The notes under the pieces are model-generated. The model was given only the letters and a program-made list of their open reading frames with translations. It searched no databases and had not been told where the DNA came from. A stretch of 51,330 nucleotides of DNA, taken from contig VKHC01000002.1 of NCBI GenBank assembly GCA_015143735.1, positions 1 through 51,330 of the forward strand, in the 5' to 3' direction. This document shows, piece by piece, positions 35,586 to 47,911 of the stretch. Made by a program: the position numbers and the translations under genes. Within the stretch, counting starts at the first letter, position 1; every line of letters begins with the position of its first letter. Source of the stretch: Synura sp. LO234KE. Its lineage: Eukaryota; Sar; Synurophyceae; Synurales; Mallomonadaceae.

Positions 35586-38177
35586 ATCTTGTCCCTTTCA
35601 AGTCTACACTCGGCTCTGAATCAATATTCTGCTCAACTTCTCTGAACCTGTTTTCAACATTTGACAAGCTTTGTACGAATCCAATTAAAATAAAATTGAA
35701 GCCATTTGGGCGATGGCGGAGAATAGACTTTCCCAATCCCTTGTCAACGTCAGACCAATTTTATTTTCTAACCAGCCCTCACGGTCGGCACTCATTGCTC
35801 TTATGCCACGAAATGAGATCACCAACACCAATCCGTAATCAGAATAATTTAAAGAAACATCGTTTCTGATCTTGGTCACAGTGCGGGTCTTGCCTCCACA
35901 CTTACCGCGAATAGTTAAGAACAATAGCTGCTCGCACTACTTAAGTTATTCGCATAAAGAACACATGAGAATATCGCCCACAGCTTCTGTGACATCCCAC
36001 AAGAGGAGCGGTAGTGCAAGCGCCTGGTCCGGATTTTCTAGAATATGTCCCTGCATTTCTACAGTATCGTACACCAGCGTATGTCGAAGAAGAGTATTTG
36101 GCTGCAAGCCAGCGAAGATCTCACTGCACCAGATCTCAAAGGAGTCCTCTGCTATAAAAGAAACACGTCAGTGCGCAAAGCAGGAAGGGAACGAACATAG
36201 TAAACTGAATTACTACGGTAACTGGTTTTAAGGAAAAATAGAATAATTAAGTTTGAGTCTGATTGTACTAAATGATGTAAGGTGTTCGTATGAAATTTAT
36301 TTTTATTCACGTTAACCTCAGCTTCGCCGAGAATCCTTAAAAGTCATAACATTTCAATAAATTTAGAGTAATGGAACAGTTTACACTAGGAGGAGAAGAG
36401 ATTCTTGAACATTTCCATACATATTAGTATAGGCCAAAGGAGCCGAAATTCATTATTTACTGTAGTTACTGGATTAGGCACTAATTCCACCAGAAATTTA
36501 AGAGATTAGTATTCATTTAGTTCTAGTCTGGAAAATTCCAAAAGGCTAGTTACCATAGACGTAACAACATTTCAATGGACATCGAACAATCTAACCGGTC
36601 ACTGAAGGGGAGGAGACTATTATACATTGGCATACATATTTATTGAAAAGAAATTAAGATAAAGTGTAAAACAAATAATATGTCCAATTGAGCTCAAAAG
36701 CTGGAAGATCGACTGTGCATCTCATCAGTACTCTAACTCATCCCCTATTTCGGGTTCTTTAATGGAGTAGATAGGTTAATGGAGTAGATAGATTAATGGA
36801 TGAGCGAACCCCGTAGTGATATTAATCAACTACTGATGCAAGTCAAGTATAATTTCCAGGTCTTATGACGACTTGTCGACTAGGCTGAGGACTCAAATGT
36901 GAATTTTGCCAATTGTTCATTTCGAACAAAATATTTCCAAACAGATTTGTCGACGTTGATTTTCTCAACAGTCGTCGCTGCTGCTTGGTAAAAGTCCTGT
37001 ATTCTTTTGACGTCCGTCGATTCTCAAATACAGTGTCTGGTGTAAACGTGACATGGCGTCGCATTCGCGCTAGAAGCAATCCAGAATCGCTGATCTCAGA
37101 GTCTGATCTGGAATGGCTGATCTCTGGAGAATTTCTGATCTCCTCAGAGTCTGATCTCGATGAATTTGTATTGGTGGCAGTAGTGAGCCCCTCAGACGCT
37201 AATGACGAAGGGCTTTTAGAAACAAAGAAATGTTCACTGTCACAATTTCTGGCTTTGATGAAATCAACGGTGCATAAAGCACATGGCCAACGATTTTGCT
37301 ATGCTCTTCCAGAATGAAGAGTGAATAAATAAATTGATAGCGGCTAGAGCCGTCACCAAGCACATCGCCGATCCGCAGTGACTTACATACATAGTAGCGG
37401 AGCGAGTCAACCTGAAAATCGGGCGATCCGAACTGATATGTTTGAAATGGTCATCCACAAATGTCTCTTTTACACATCTTAATTCATGATACACTGAGGA
37501 AAATATATCGAATTCAAAAATATAATTAGGTGATGTGGCTGGTAAATCGGGGGATGAATTTTATACGTGTTCACCTCCTTCAATTCTCGACACTGGCCCT
37601 CCACTTACTTTGGCCTCTTCAATATTTGACCACAGTAAGGCCTTCTCAATATCGGGAAGCATAACCAGCTTATCAATACTTCTTTTTTTCATAAAAGGAC
37701 AGTTAGGAATTCTTTATTACTTAGCACCGGAAATATATGGCTGAGATTAATGCAAGACATCCATTTTTCAACTTCGCTGCATGTAAGCTTGGCCAATTTT
37801 TTACGTTGAAACGATTGAACTTCTCTGATGCAGGGAGTGGAAAAGGAAGTAGCTTGTAAACGACCGTGCGCGAATATTTGTAGCAGTGAACAGAGAAATA
37901 GTTCGGCTAAAATTCGCATTCAGGCTGTAGTCAACAGCAATAAGTAGGCTTATTGCTTTAATCGCATTAAGCAGAAGTAACGAACGCTGGAGGAGGTAAA
38001 ATGAAAGAAAACATAAGGCGACGGCATCCTCATATGCGCCCCACTCTGCCATCGATCGAATATGAATACGCGTGTAATTTATCTGAAACATTTTCTGAAA
38101 CATTTGAATATCTGAATTTATGGGTATAGATTGCCTGACTAAATTCAAAAACAAAACTGACACGTGCGGAAAGCACG
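35586..38177. other. Gene-poor region, decayed sequence and small tandem repeats
   Basis: There is no supported gene. The part next to the LINE fragment (to about 36230) has short minus-strand frames that may be more of the same element. A plus frame at 36913-37317 (134 codons) contains a Ser/Glu/Leu run encoded by repeated ctgatctc words and has no domain. A 131-codon minus frame at 37801-38196 overlaps the start of the LRR gene and has no recognisable feature. Confidence 0.4.
36759..36800. repeat. 17-bp tandem repeat, about 2.5 copies
   Basis: Units of ttaatggagtagatagg occur at 36759-36775 and 36776-36792 (last two bases differ), followed by an 8-base partial copy. Confidence 0.85.
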
Positions 38178-39728
38178 TTGCTTTATTTAATACCATTTGC
38201 GATGGCTTCCTCTGAATACCTGGGATCTATGCCAACTGAGCTGCTAAATATTATAGCAGAATTTATTTTCCAAGCCAATTACTCTAGTAGCCCACTGTTT
38301 GGGCTCGGATTCCTTCGTTCGTGTAATTCTACTTATCGAAATATATTCTCAGCAATAATCAAAACCGAAATTAAAAATCGTGATCTGTTAATAAAACCTA
38401 GAGCCACCAAGTTAACCGAGGAAAATTTCTTGAGTCTATTCAGATCTGAACGTAGTGTATTCCAGGATATTGAGCATATTGATCTGTCGCGCGCAATATT
38501 TGAAATCAACCTTCTTCGAATACTGCCGTCAACACTTAAAACACTTCGACTTGGAGTTGTGAGATTAGTTCGCATAAATGAGATGCAGCATATATCTCAT
38601 TTAGTGAATCTCTCTAGTCTAAATGTGCTTGATTGCAGGATCGACGGTGGTACACTTCTGCAAGCACTTGAGAAAATTCCTTCCCTTGGAAACTTGACTC
38701 ATCTCAGTGTAAGAAACTACCCTGACGGAGAGGCCGTTGGTGTTGATCTTGTGAGGACAGATCACTTTAGCAAGTTGACCTGCCTCGACCTAACCTGTAA
38801 TGCTATTGGAGACAAAGATGTGCAATCGTTAGCGCGATCGCATTATATGGCAAACGTGACGAGTCTGGATTTGTCGTGGAACCGAATCGGAAATACTTCT
38901 ATGTCCCTTATTGCAAAGTCCCCTTACTTAGGAAATCTGACTCGGCTGATTCTGAACATCAACAGACTAATTGGCGACGAGGGTGTAACGGAATTAGCGG
39001 GATCAACGAATCTCCAACGGCTGACCGAACTGGGGCTTAGAGGAAGTAACATGACTGCATATGGGCTGATCTCTATTCTAGAGTCGGAATATGGGCGTTG
39101 TCTTTCTACTTTGGATGTATCATACACCGAAATCTGTCACTGTGACGTCTCGAATCGACGGGGACACCTTCGGCGCTTAGTCAGTAGTGGCATAACCTCC
39201 TTGGACCTGAGCCATGTCAGAGAAGCTTTTCCTGTTTTGTCGATGTTGGAGAACATCCCATTTTTAAGCAGTCTGGATCTAGGCGGCAACAACGACTTTT
39301 ATCGAGTGGATTTAGCCCGGTCCCTATATTTCAAAAATATCACGAATCTCAATTTGAATGGTAATGGGATAATGGACTACAGGCTGAGGGACCTAGCAGA
39401 GTCCAGTAATTTTGATAATTTGATCTCTCTGGATCTAAGCTATAACGCAATTGGAAGTGATGGCATGATGTTCTTGTCGCAATCGCCATTTCTGAGCAGC
39501 CTCAGATACCTGGATCTAAGATATAATCGGATAACTGACGCTGGTGCACATACTTTGACGAGTTATGGGTTTATAGACCAGTTAAAGAATTTAAATCTGT
39601 CCTATAATAAAATCGAAGACGAGGGCTTGGAAGCCTTACGACTGTATACACTGATTAATAGAGACAGAAACCTGGAAATGGAAATAGAGCCACAGAGTTG
39701 TGATTGTAATTTGGTCGGGAAACTGTAG
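38178..39728 (+). CDS. F-box-like protein with RI-type leucine-rich repeats
   Basis: This single-exon frame encodes 516 residues, or 508 from the second Met at 38202, which I prefer because MASSEYLG starts the domain cleanly. Residues about 10-70 (MPTELLNIIAEFIF...) look like a degenerate F-box or similar helical adaptor. From about residue 95 to the end run some 13 repeats of the RNase-inhibitor type (LTxLDLxxNxIGDxGxxxLAxS), several spaced by SPYLGNLT-like linkers. That linker style, with repeated 'nLtsLDLs.N.IGd.G...La.S', resembles LRR proteins abundant in planctomycetes and giant viruses as well as protists. No signal peptide or membrane helix is present, so a cytosolic or nuclear substrate receptor for an SCF ubiquitin ligase is plausible. 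The F-box call is weak; the LRR call is firm. Confidence 0.75.
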   Translation: MLYLIPFAMASSEYLGSMPTELLNIIAEFIFQANYSSSPLFGLGFLRSCNSTYRNIFSAIIKTEIKNRDLLIKPRATKLTEENFLSLFRSERSVFQDIEHIDLSRAIFEINLLRILPSTLKTLRLGVVRLVRINEMQHISHLVNLSSLNVLDCRIDGGTLLQALEKIPSLGNLTHLSVRNYPDGEAVGVDLVRTDHFSKLTCLDLTCNAIGDKDVQSLARSHYMANVTSLDLSWNRIGNTSMSLIAKSPYLGNLTRLILNINRLIGDEGVTELAGSTNLQRLTELGLRGSNMTAYGLISILESEYGRCLSTLDVSYTEICHCDVSNRRGHLRRLVSSGITSLDLSHVREAFPVLSMLENIPFLSSLDLGGNNDFYRVDLARSLYFKNITNLNLNGNGIMDYRLRDLAESSNFDNLISLDLSYNAIGSDGMMFLSQSPFLSSLRYLDLRYNRITDAGAHTLTSYGFIDQLKNLNLSYNKIEDEGLEALRLYTLINRDRNLEMEIEPQSCDCNLVGKL

Positions 39729-40479
39729 GGAGTTGGTGTATGGCGGACCCGAGGAGGTGGAGTGGTATGAGTGTGAGGTGGGGAAGGTATACGGAGGTAT
39801 CTTTAGCGAAGCAGTGCTGAGAGGGCGAGTGGAGCGTGTAGATCCTCTTTTGGAGAAGGATGGACGCGTGTTGTTTCTTGGATAGCGAATGGTGAGGATG
39901 CTTTCAATGAATTGACTGCTTTTCCTGATGATTTGAATTTAAAGCTAAACAAGTTTTTTTTGGTTTGTTTGAAATCGGGCCGAGCAAGCGATATAATTTA
40001 ATGAGAGATTGAGAACTGCGGTAAGAATCTCTAGCCCCATGTTAGTTTTTATCCCGCATCCTAAATAATTTAGTTGTCGTTTATAACGACTGAGGCAACG
40101 GAGCTACTCGAACTCCACCTAATCCTAAAGTTATATAGGCTGGTTAGGAGGAGCGAAGTGGTACCGCCTGGCCCCTAGTTTCTTGGTTGATGATGGCTTA
40201 ACTGGCTTTCACTCACACGTGGGGGTACAAGTATCATTTCTCGCTTCGTACTAAACAATTATTTCAAAACCATTTCAAAACGATCGAGGACGACGAAATG
40301 TGCATCTCCTATTCCATAAGAACGGCGAGAGGCCCCCTATTGCAATATTTGCTCTTTGTACTAATGAAAAGTGCATCTACTAGCTAGCCACCATATCAAT
40401 TATTAGCTCATTTAGGTGACTTAGCTTCACCAGAAATTCTTTCACTTGTTGGACGAGATACTATTATTTACGATAATAA
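39729..40479. other. Intergenic, no gene seen
   Basis: A 61-codon frame just after the LRR stop has no features. Otherwise no coding or repeat signal was noticed. Confidence 0.4.
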
Positions 40480-40700
40480 GCAAGCAACATTTCAAAATTG
40501 TTGGAGCACAATATAAGCAAACAAGTGCAAGTAACCGATATCGGAGACAATCAACATTCTGTTGTGTGCCCCCACGTACCCCCAAGTCGGCAGAGAATCG
40601 AATTTGCAATTGTAGTGCTGAAGGCCAATATGAGTTTATACATCGGTGCACCTTTTTGGACCATCAAAATCTATAAAAAATCATCCAGATATATCATGGT
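40480..40700 (-). repeat. Dispersed repeat fragment, INEDF family, copy 2
   Basis: The minus strand here shares an exact 17-base word, aaaaggtgcaccgatgt, with 42589-42605 (plus strand) and looser similarity around it. It is thus an inverted, decayed relative of the copy at 42.5 kb. Open frames on the plus strand here are shadows without domains. Confidence 0.4.
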
Positions 40701-40830
40701 TAAAACCACAGAAAGGCACGGTGAAGCACCACTAAAAGATGATCTTTTCTCTGGATATGCAGGTGGTTTCTTTTCTTTGCATGTCGGTTAAGCTGGATAC
40801 TTTACCTTAGCCGCCTTCATCTCATAAAGA

Positions 40831-41010
40831 AAAGATGGAGGGAAAAGAAACAAAAAGATCCATCTGGCAGATTTTCAGATATATTTCATAAATTAAAGAT
40901 GGATAGAAAAGTAAGAGAAAGACCCGTCGTGCAGGCGATGAAATATATTTCAAATAGTAAAGATGGCAGGAAAAGAAATCCAAAGAAACCGTCGTGCAGA
41001 TGGTGATGTC
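40831..41010. repeat. 64-bp minisatellite, about 2.8 copies
   Basis: Units begin with aaagatgg at 40831, 40895 and 40959, exactly 64 bp apart. They share internal words (ggaaaagaaa; cgtcgtgcag in units 2 and 3; atatatttca at the end of units 1 and 2). The third unit is partial. Confidence 0.8.
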
Positions 41011-42475
41011 ATGTTGAAGGTGCAGTTTGCGCTGGCAAATAAACTCGATTATTGGAAAAGATCAATTATCATTCTATAAAACTGCATACGCTGTCTAGCT
41101 TTGGTCCTGAAAATGTCATAATTTATTTACAATGATTGAATTAAATTGCTTCTAATCCATTATTTAGAAACGATTTGATTTTCTGATTCGTTAATAAAAA
41201 CTATAACTTCACTTCCGATTCAATCTGTATTTCAGATTACACAACTGAATCTTTCCACACATAACAATATTTCTCCTCCTCAAATTTTCCACACATAGCA
41301 ATTCAAATATTGAAAATTGATAAGTTCTGAATCTGTGCTAAGAGCGACTACAAGGCACCCATGAATTATAATTTGTCAAATATTTCCAAAAAGGAATAAA
41401 TGATGGACTACGATTGTGTAAAATATCATATAATCAATCTTCTTATCACTTTGTTAGTTGCTGGATTTCCATTTATTGCTCGCTCTAAGAAATAAACTCC
41501 AGCCAATTTTGCTTTACTATCAGAATTGTACGGAACTATATGCACGGCGGAGCATCTTAGAAAAGATAATTTTATTGTAGAAAAGAAAAATTAGCGATTA
41601 TGGTTAAAAGTGCGGCTCAATAAGTCCAAAAATTTAACCCTCACAGGAGAAAATATCATCAGAGTTATAAGCAAAAGAGTCTGCATGATCATTATAATTC
41701 GCTTCATTCTCATTTTCAAACACATTTTTGGTTTGAGAGGTAGAATACTCCTCCCTAGTAAGACTAAACGAATGAATAAATCGTCTATGAGCAGAATATG
41801 ACTACGTTAAGACAATCGCAATATTTTGTACCTTAACATCGTCTTGAATAACCACCGATTTGATGCAACTCGCTATTTCCCAATACATATTTGCAATATT
41901 TTCATTCCGTTTTGGACGCACCTATGTCAACATCTCCACCAAATATATTCTTGTCAATTTTTTGATCATTAAAATGTTTGACCAATCGTTCTGAGAATCT
42001 GGCTGCTTGCTATTATTCGGTAATTTGTTTTCTGTTTTATGTTTCATCTCCATTTGATTATGAGGATTTTGTGCTTGCGCGATATCCTTGACTTAACCTC
42101 TTTGACATTCTGTGAAAAACAATTTTATATTATTTAGTAAAGGGACCTTTTGACGAGGTACCATTAATTATTTCTAATTGCATTTGAAATTCCATATTCC
42201 TGTTTATGTTTTCCGCCCTTCGCTTTTCAGCACTTTTTGGTTCCATGTTACTACTAATTTTTGACTTCGATTGCTTTTGAGGAATCACGAACGTGAATCA
42301 GATGGGTAATTGAATGAATGGTAAAGTGTAAAAATTATCTAAGTCTAAATAAAAAAGATTGCCATGCAGATGGTTGCTTCAATTTGCACTCGGATGGAAG
42401 GTGGTTACTTTACGTTTTTAATTTGTTGCTTTTGCAGCACCATACTACATCTGGCAATATCAAATCTTTAAGATG
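41011..42475. other. AT-rich intergenic, no gene seen
   Basis: Only short frames of at most 63 codons. No domain, RNA or further repeat was recognised. Confidence 0.45.
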
Positions 42476-42720
42476 GTGATGTTTTCAGCGCATGCATTTT
42501 TAAAGATGCTTTTATGAAAGCACCAGATGAATCTGGTATAAATGAAGATTTTACTGAAAAATCTACAGATTGGATTGCTATAGATGGCAAAAGGTGCACC
42601 GATGTGTGTTCCGTTCCAAGTACATAGTACCGAGTGCCATCCACCACTTGAAAGGGCGGTTGTGTTCCTCGACGAGCGAATATGGTCTGCTCGGCAACGC
42701 ACTAGCTAGGTGAGGTAGTG
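42476..42720 (+). repeat. Dispersed repeat fragment, INEDF family, copy 3
   Basis: The plus strand reads AFMKAPDESGINEDFTEKS then WIA, matching copy 1 at 34.3 kb at protein level. It contains the 17-base word shared with copy 2 in inverted orientation. The frame closes soon after, so the copy is non-functional. Confidence 0.45.
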
Positions 42721-43127
42721 GTAGGTATTCCATTCCATGAAAATATGTAACGTATGCATGTCTGCTAAGGTGCTGGTTATCAGCTCGTTGTTAACTACTG
42801 ATTCGCTGACTCTCCATGTCTTCTTATCATTCAGAAACTAAGTCGCTAGATATTTCAACCCCTCGAGTTCACTTTTATGCAGTACTCCACTCCGAGCCCT
42901 CTACCCCGATTAAATAAATGAATCTACCCTGGTACGGGAAGATTCCTATTCGATGTCTACCTGAACTGTCAACATCACCGATAATAAGAGGCCACGCCAT
43001 GAGAGTAGGTTCACAATTAGTTCAATAGCACTTTAGGAATGGCAATATTAATACCTGTGGAAAATGATATCCCACGCTAATATTGAAAGCATCTAGTTCG
43101 AGTAACCCCCGCAATTATTTGTCTCAA
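42721..43127. other. 3' flank of the NACHT-WD40 gene
   Basis: No gene is visible. This stretch should carry the 3' UTR and terminator of the minus-strand gene. Confidence 0.4.
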
Positions 43128-46100
43128 TTAATGTCTACGGACCCCGCTCAAATCCCATATTTTTATAGTCGTGTCCAGAGACCCCGAGAAGATTGATGCC
43201 CCATCAGTACTAAAGCACAAGGACGACACGGTGGCGACGTGACCAACTAGGGACTCGATCAAGAGACCGGTGCTGGAGTCCCAAAGCCTGATGGTGCGGT
43301 CGAGGGATCCCGACGCAACATACGAGCCATCGGGACTGTAACACAACGTTCGAATGGCTTTCTTGTGACCCTTCAGTCTTCTGAGCAACACCGACGAATA
43401 AACATCCCATATATCAACGGTCCAATCGTACCTACCGGCAGCCACTGATAATCCGTCGGGACTGAAGCATATTGAAGTTACAATCGCACTGCTATTTGGG
43501 TCATGCAGAGTTTGAAAAGGTGCGTCTGTACAGGCGTCCCACACTATGACCGTCATGTCCTCTGATCCAGTTGCGACCAATGAACTGTTCGGACTAAAGC
43601 AAACGGAGGTGACGGTGCCCCGGTGTCCTTCTAGCGTCCGCGATAATTCCCAAGATGATGTATTCCAGAGCTTGATCGAATGATCATATGATCCGGATGC
43701 AACAGTCAACAGATTGGGACTCACACAAACGGAGGTTACTTTGTCATTATGACCCGTTATTGTATTCCGTAGGTCGCCCGAACTGCCGTCCCACACTCGG
43801 ATAGTTCTATCAAAAGATCCGGATATTATGAACCTTCCATCCCCACTGTAAGTAACCGAGGAAATAGAATCACCGTGCCCGCTCATGCTTCCTAAGAGCT
43901 GACCAGTCAAGACATCGTGCATTCTAATTAAACCGTCCCGATATCCGGATATCACGACCTTGCCATTTGGATGACAGCATACTGACGTTACCTCACACAC
44001 CGCGTCCTTGATGGCCGCGCCTTGGACACAGTGCTCATACCAAATCTTGACCGTTTTGTCTCTCGACCCAGACACCACGGACCTCCCGTCAGTGCGGTAG
44101 CAAATGGAGGTAATGTCGTCCTCATGACCACCGCCCATGGTGCACAGCAATGTCCGCGAACACGTGTCCCATCGCTTTATCGTGCGGTCCAATGCTCCCG
44201 AAGCCAGTTCCCTTCCATCCGGAGAATAACACACCGCAGTCACCGTTCCCTCGTGACCCTCCAACGCCTGCGTAAGATCGCCACTGTGCGCGTCATATAT
44301 TCTCACAACCTTACCAACGGCGCTCGCTATCGACCTCCCGTCTGGACTAAAGCTGATCGACGATATCGGACCATTCCGAGACGTGATTGATCGAATACAG
44401 CGTCCAGTACACGCGCCCCAAATTTTGATCGTCAGGTCATCGGAGGCAGAGGCGATCAGGTCCTGGACTGGGTCACAGCATACGGACACTACCCTCTTAC
44501 TGTGCCCCACAAGGTCCCTTAAGGATTTGCCAGTGTTTGCATCCCACAGCATAACCTTCGTATCATCCGAGCCCGAGGCTATAAATGAGCCCTTGGGACT
44601 GAAGCAAACAGACCTCACGGCACTGGAGTGTCCCAGTAGGGTCGTCAACAAACTCCCCGATATTACCTCCCAAATAATAACGGATTTATCGCAGGACCCA
44701 GACGCGATATACTTTCCATCTGGACTGCTTGCCACGGACGTAACAATCGAATCGTGGCCGTCGAGGGTGCTGATCAATCTGCCTGAGGACGCATCCCACA
44801 CTCTCACGGTGTTGTCTGCGGAGCCGGATATGATGCAGGGACCAGACGGACCACTCCCAGTGGTACAGATTGAGTAAACATAAGTCTTGTGCCCTGCCGG
44901 GGCGGGAGTAGAAGATATCGATCAATAATGGGCGAGAGACACTTATTACGACTGAAAAAATGCACGCGGACCAAATATGAACAGGTAAAGCGACGATGCT
45001 TACCTTCCAAACTCATTTTCACAAGGTCGAAGTCAAATTGTCCTCCGAGTGATCTGCACGGTATCCAGCCGTGGCGCTTCGTCTCTGGCAGTCGCCTGTG
45101 GTTCTCGAGGTATTGAATCAGATCTGACTTCGCTAACGAGGTCGACGGCTGCGTGGTGGTACAGGTGGCGGGAATGAAGGCGGGGGGATCCGTTACAATC
45201 ACAGTCAGGTCCCTCCTCAACCACCGAATATAATGATCCACTCGACGAGTTAGTACCTCCCTCGAGGCGGCGCTCTCGTGCTCCGGACTGTCTGCTGCAC
45301 CTGAGCCCTGTCGGCCCCGCACCAATTGGCCGTGGAGATCGAAGAGATTGTCGAGTAACGCAAACCCCTGCCCTACCTTCGCGCAGGCACAGACCATTTC
45401 CATAGAACACATCTCCGTCGCCGCCTCGGCGAGCAGCCCCGCCCGACACAAGTGGAAACCGCCTTCCACGCAACGGCGATGGTTAATCCGTGCCTCAGGA
45501 CTCCAGACATAAACCTCTGTCCACGTCAGCGGCTGAGACGCGATGAGCCGGCGCGCCCGCGTAGCATCCTCCACACCACTGGAGAAGTACTGTCCCAGCA
45601 TACTGTGGATCCTCGTCCGCTCCACCGCATCGTACCTGCCCTCCGCCGTCTCCTTCAGCTGTCTGTGGTACCACACCACACAGCCCCATTCCCGCTCCAC
45701 CACCAACCCAGCCAGTGCACTACGCAGTCTAAGCCACACGTGCAACGGTAACCGTTTCGTCTCAAGAGTGGAGTACTGGAACACGCTGTTGAGCACATCG
45801 TCGTCCAGTGATAGCAAGTCCTGCATCTCCGAGTCACTGACACCGGACCTGGCGTACGTGATAAGACCCAATACAGCCCTCGTTAGAACCCGTCCGAAAT
45901 CCCGCTCCAGTCCGTCCAAGATCTGGTTAATAACTCCACGAACTGTAGGTTCAAGTCGGAGGATATCGATCGAATCCGAACTTTTCCAGCCAGCCATAAC
46001 ACGGGCCGCTAGCGTCACATAGAGGGCGGTGGGCTCTACCGCGATGGACAGCAGTGCGAACTGCATCTGTTCAGCCGTTACTTTCCTCCTCTCCAGTCTA

Positions 46101-47911
46101 AGGACATACTCAACGGTCGCCCTCAGCTCTGAGCCCAACGAGTCCCTCCGGTCGGAACCCGTGTCTGCGCAAGCGGCCCCAAGCAGTGGCACGGTCACCC
46201 GCACAACTTCCGCCTCCCTCAATCTCGTCTCGCACAGGTAGCGGTACTTCCAGTCCCCTGTCTCGGGGTCTCTCTGGTCAGGCAAACAACTCACAATCAC
46301 CCGCGTGTTCACATGTAGGTTCGTCAGTCCCACGAGAAAACTCAACCTACTGCGCGCAAGATTGGCATCCGAGAGCTGGTCGAGACTGTCGAGCAACAGC
46401 ACGACTGGGTACGTGGACAGCAGGGACTGAAAGCGCTCCACACCTCGTTCGTAGTCAGCGTCACCCACGGCGACTGCATCGTCGTCGTGTACGTTATACA
46501 AGTACTTAATTTGAAGAGAAATACTATTAACTAGCCCCAGCCCGTGGGCACTTTCTGCGGTTGTGCCACAATACCGGATGATAACGGGCCTCAGGATGCC
46601 CCGCTCTCTGTCTTCCTCCGATATTCGCTCCGCCAGCTTCGATATCAAGGCCGTTTTCCCGCATCCAGACTCTCCGATAACAGCCAAGCTCACACCACGC
46701 GGAGAGAGTGCCCGCCTACTGTATCCTCCTTCCACAGCACGTTCGTCCGCGACTCGATGGGGACAGCAACACGACGACAGGAAGCAGCAGCAGCGAGATC
46801 GACCTGCCTGTGTTCCCTCTGTGGGCCGAGGGGCGTAGACGGCCTGCATGCATTCGAGCAGCAAGGCTTCTCTGCCGTGAAAAGTAGAACACTTGCTATT
46901 TGCCCATCTCACGTGGTGAATGAACTCAGTTAATATAATTCCCTTTATTCCTGCGCCGTATCCGTCATCATCCCAACTCTTCTTGTTACTGATGACGACG
47001 TTCAGATGGTGCTCCAGACATGAGTACGCTTGATTCTGCCACTGCATCATGTACTGCTCCCAGACACTGTCTTGATCGATGAAGGACTGTACTGGCAGTT
47101 GAAACCGACTGACGCACTCTCGCGGAACCAGGATGTCATTCATTTTCTCTGTAAGCTGCTCAAGTTTGCGGTGTATGTGAGGTTCGTGGCCGTCGAACAA
47201 CAACTTTCTCGGGTCTTGTTGCAGCTCGACTCCTCCTTCAAAATGACGATGAAGCCAATGCATGCTTAACATGGAATCATTCGACAGCGATAAGGCTGTT
47301 GTGGTCTCGTAGTCGGTAACGCTTCGACCGATCGTTATTTCGGGGTTCTCTGGATCAAAAGCTACGCCTTCGAAGTGTTCCAAAACGAAGGGGACTAAAT
47401 TTTCCCAAAAATTTGGCGTGTTCAGCTGATTTAAGTTTCTGAGGACGTAGGCGGGAGGGTCGCAATTTAAATCCAAGCTATACCACTCGAAGATAATTCC
47501 TTTGCGATTGTGTAGAGTTTCAAAACGCGATTCAAACACTTTTCTATCAATATACTTCGGAATCGGTCTATACCCATACTTGTCACATTGCAGCGATAAA
47601 AACGCAAGACTTCCAGACTCCTCAAAGCATCTCAGTAGTTCTTTTTTGCAGCCTAGCCAGGTCATATGATCGAGTGTATTTTCGTCCCTAAGCCCATAGC
47701 GCATGTCAATGAAAACAGTTTTTACACCAAAAGCTCTACCTCGATCATTTAATAAGGGCAGCAGTTTTTCCAGTAAGATATTCCTTTCATTATGAGTGTC
47801 CGTAAAGGTTGAGGAGACGAAGACTACCATAGAATTTTTCGCCGGATACTTTCGCCTCAGATCTTCTGAGTCAATTCTAGAGGATACGTTATAAATAAGA
47901 TCTCGAAGCAT
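43128..47911 (-). CDS. DUF4062-NACHT-WD40 protein (NLR-like, NWD1-type layout)
   Basis: Two exons (47911-45004 and 44893-43128) joined across a 110-nt intron at phase 1 give about 1557 residues. The join turns LEG into LEGHKTYVYS, completing the first WD repeat. Residues about 28-170 match DUF4062 (VFVSSTFTDTHNERNIL start). The NACHT NTPase has Walker A GESGCGKTAL near residue 415 and Walker B VVLLLDSLDQL near 507. It is followed by a helical and winged-helix-like region to about 960. The C-terminus has 14 WD40 repeats, enough for two seven-bladed propellers. One repeat has lost its GH and WD signatures and others lack one of them. This layout is that of animal NWD1 and related STAND proteins, which oligomerise on nucleotide exchange after ligand sensing by the repeats. 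In protists the role is unknown; innate or nonself recognition or assembly scaffolding is inferred. No effector death domain is seen. Confidence 0.9.

Noticed and set aside
36913-37317. 134-codon plus frame with a Ser/Glu/Leu run
   Set aside because: The run comes from repeated ctgatctc words; no domain and no upstream signal, so chance or decay is likelier than a gene.
37801-38196. 131-codon minus frame divergent from the F-box LRR gene
   Set aside because: It overlaps the LRR start, has no features and no splice continuation.
44022-44877. Plus frames of 122 and 164 codons
   Set aside because: Antisense to the WD40 repeats; the open frames are a by-product of the repeats.
45452-46933. Plus and minus frames of 99-159 codons
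   Set aside because: Shadows of the GC-rich NACHT region, whose sense frame carries the Walker motifs.
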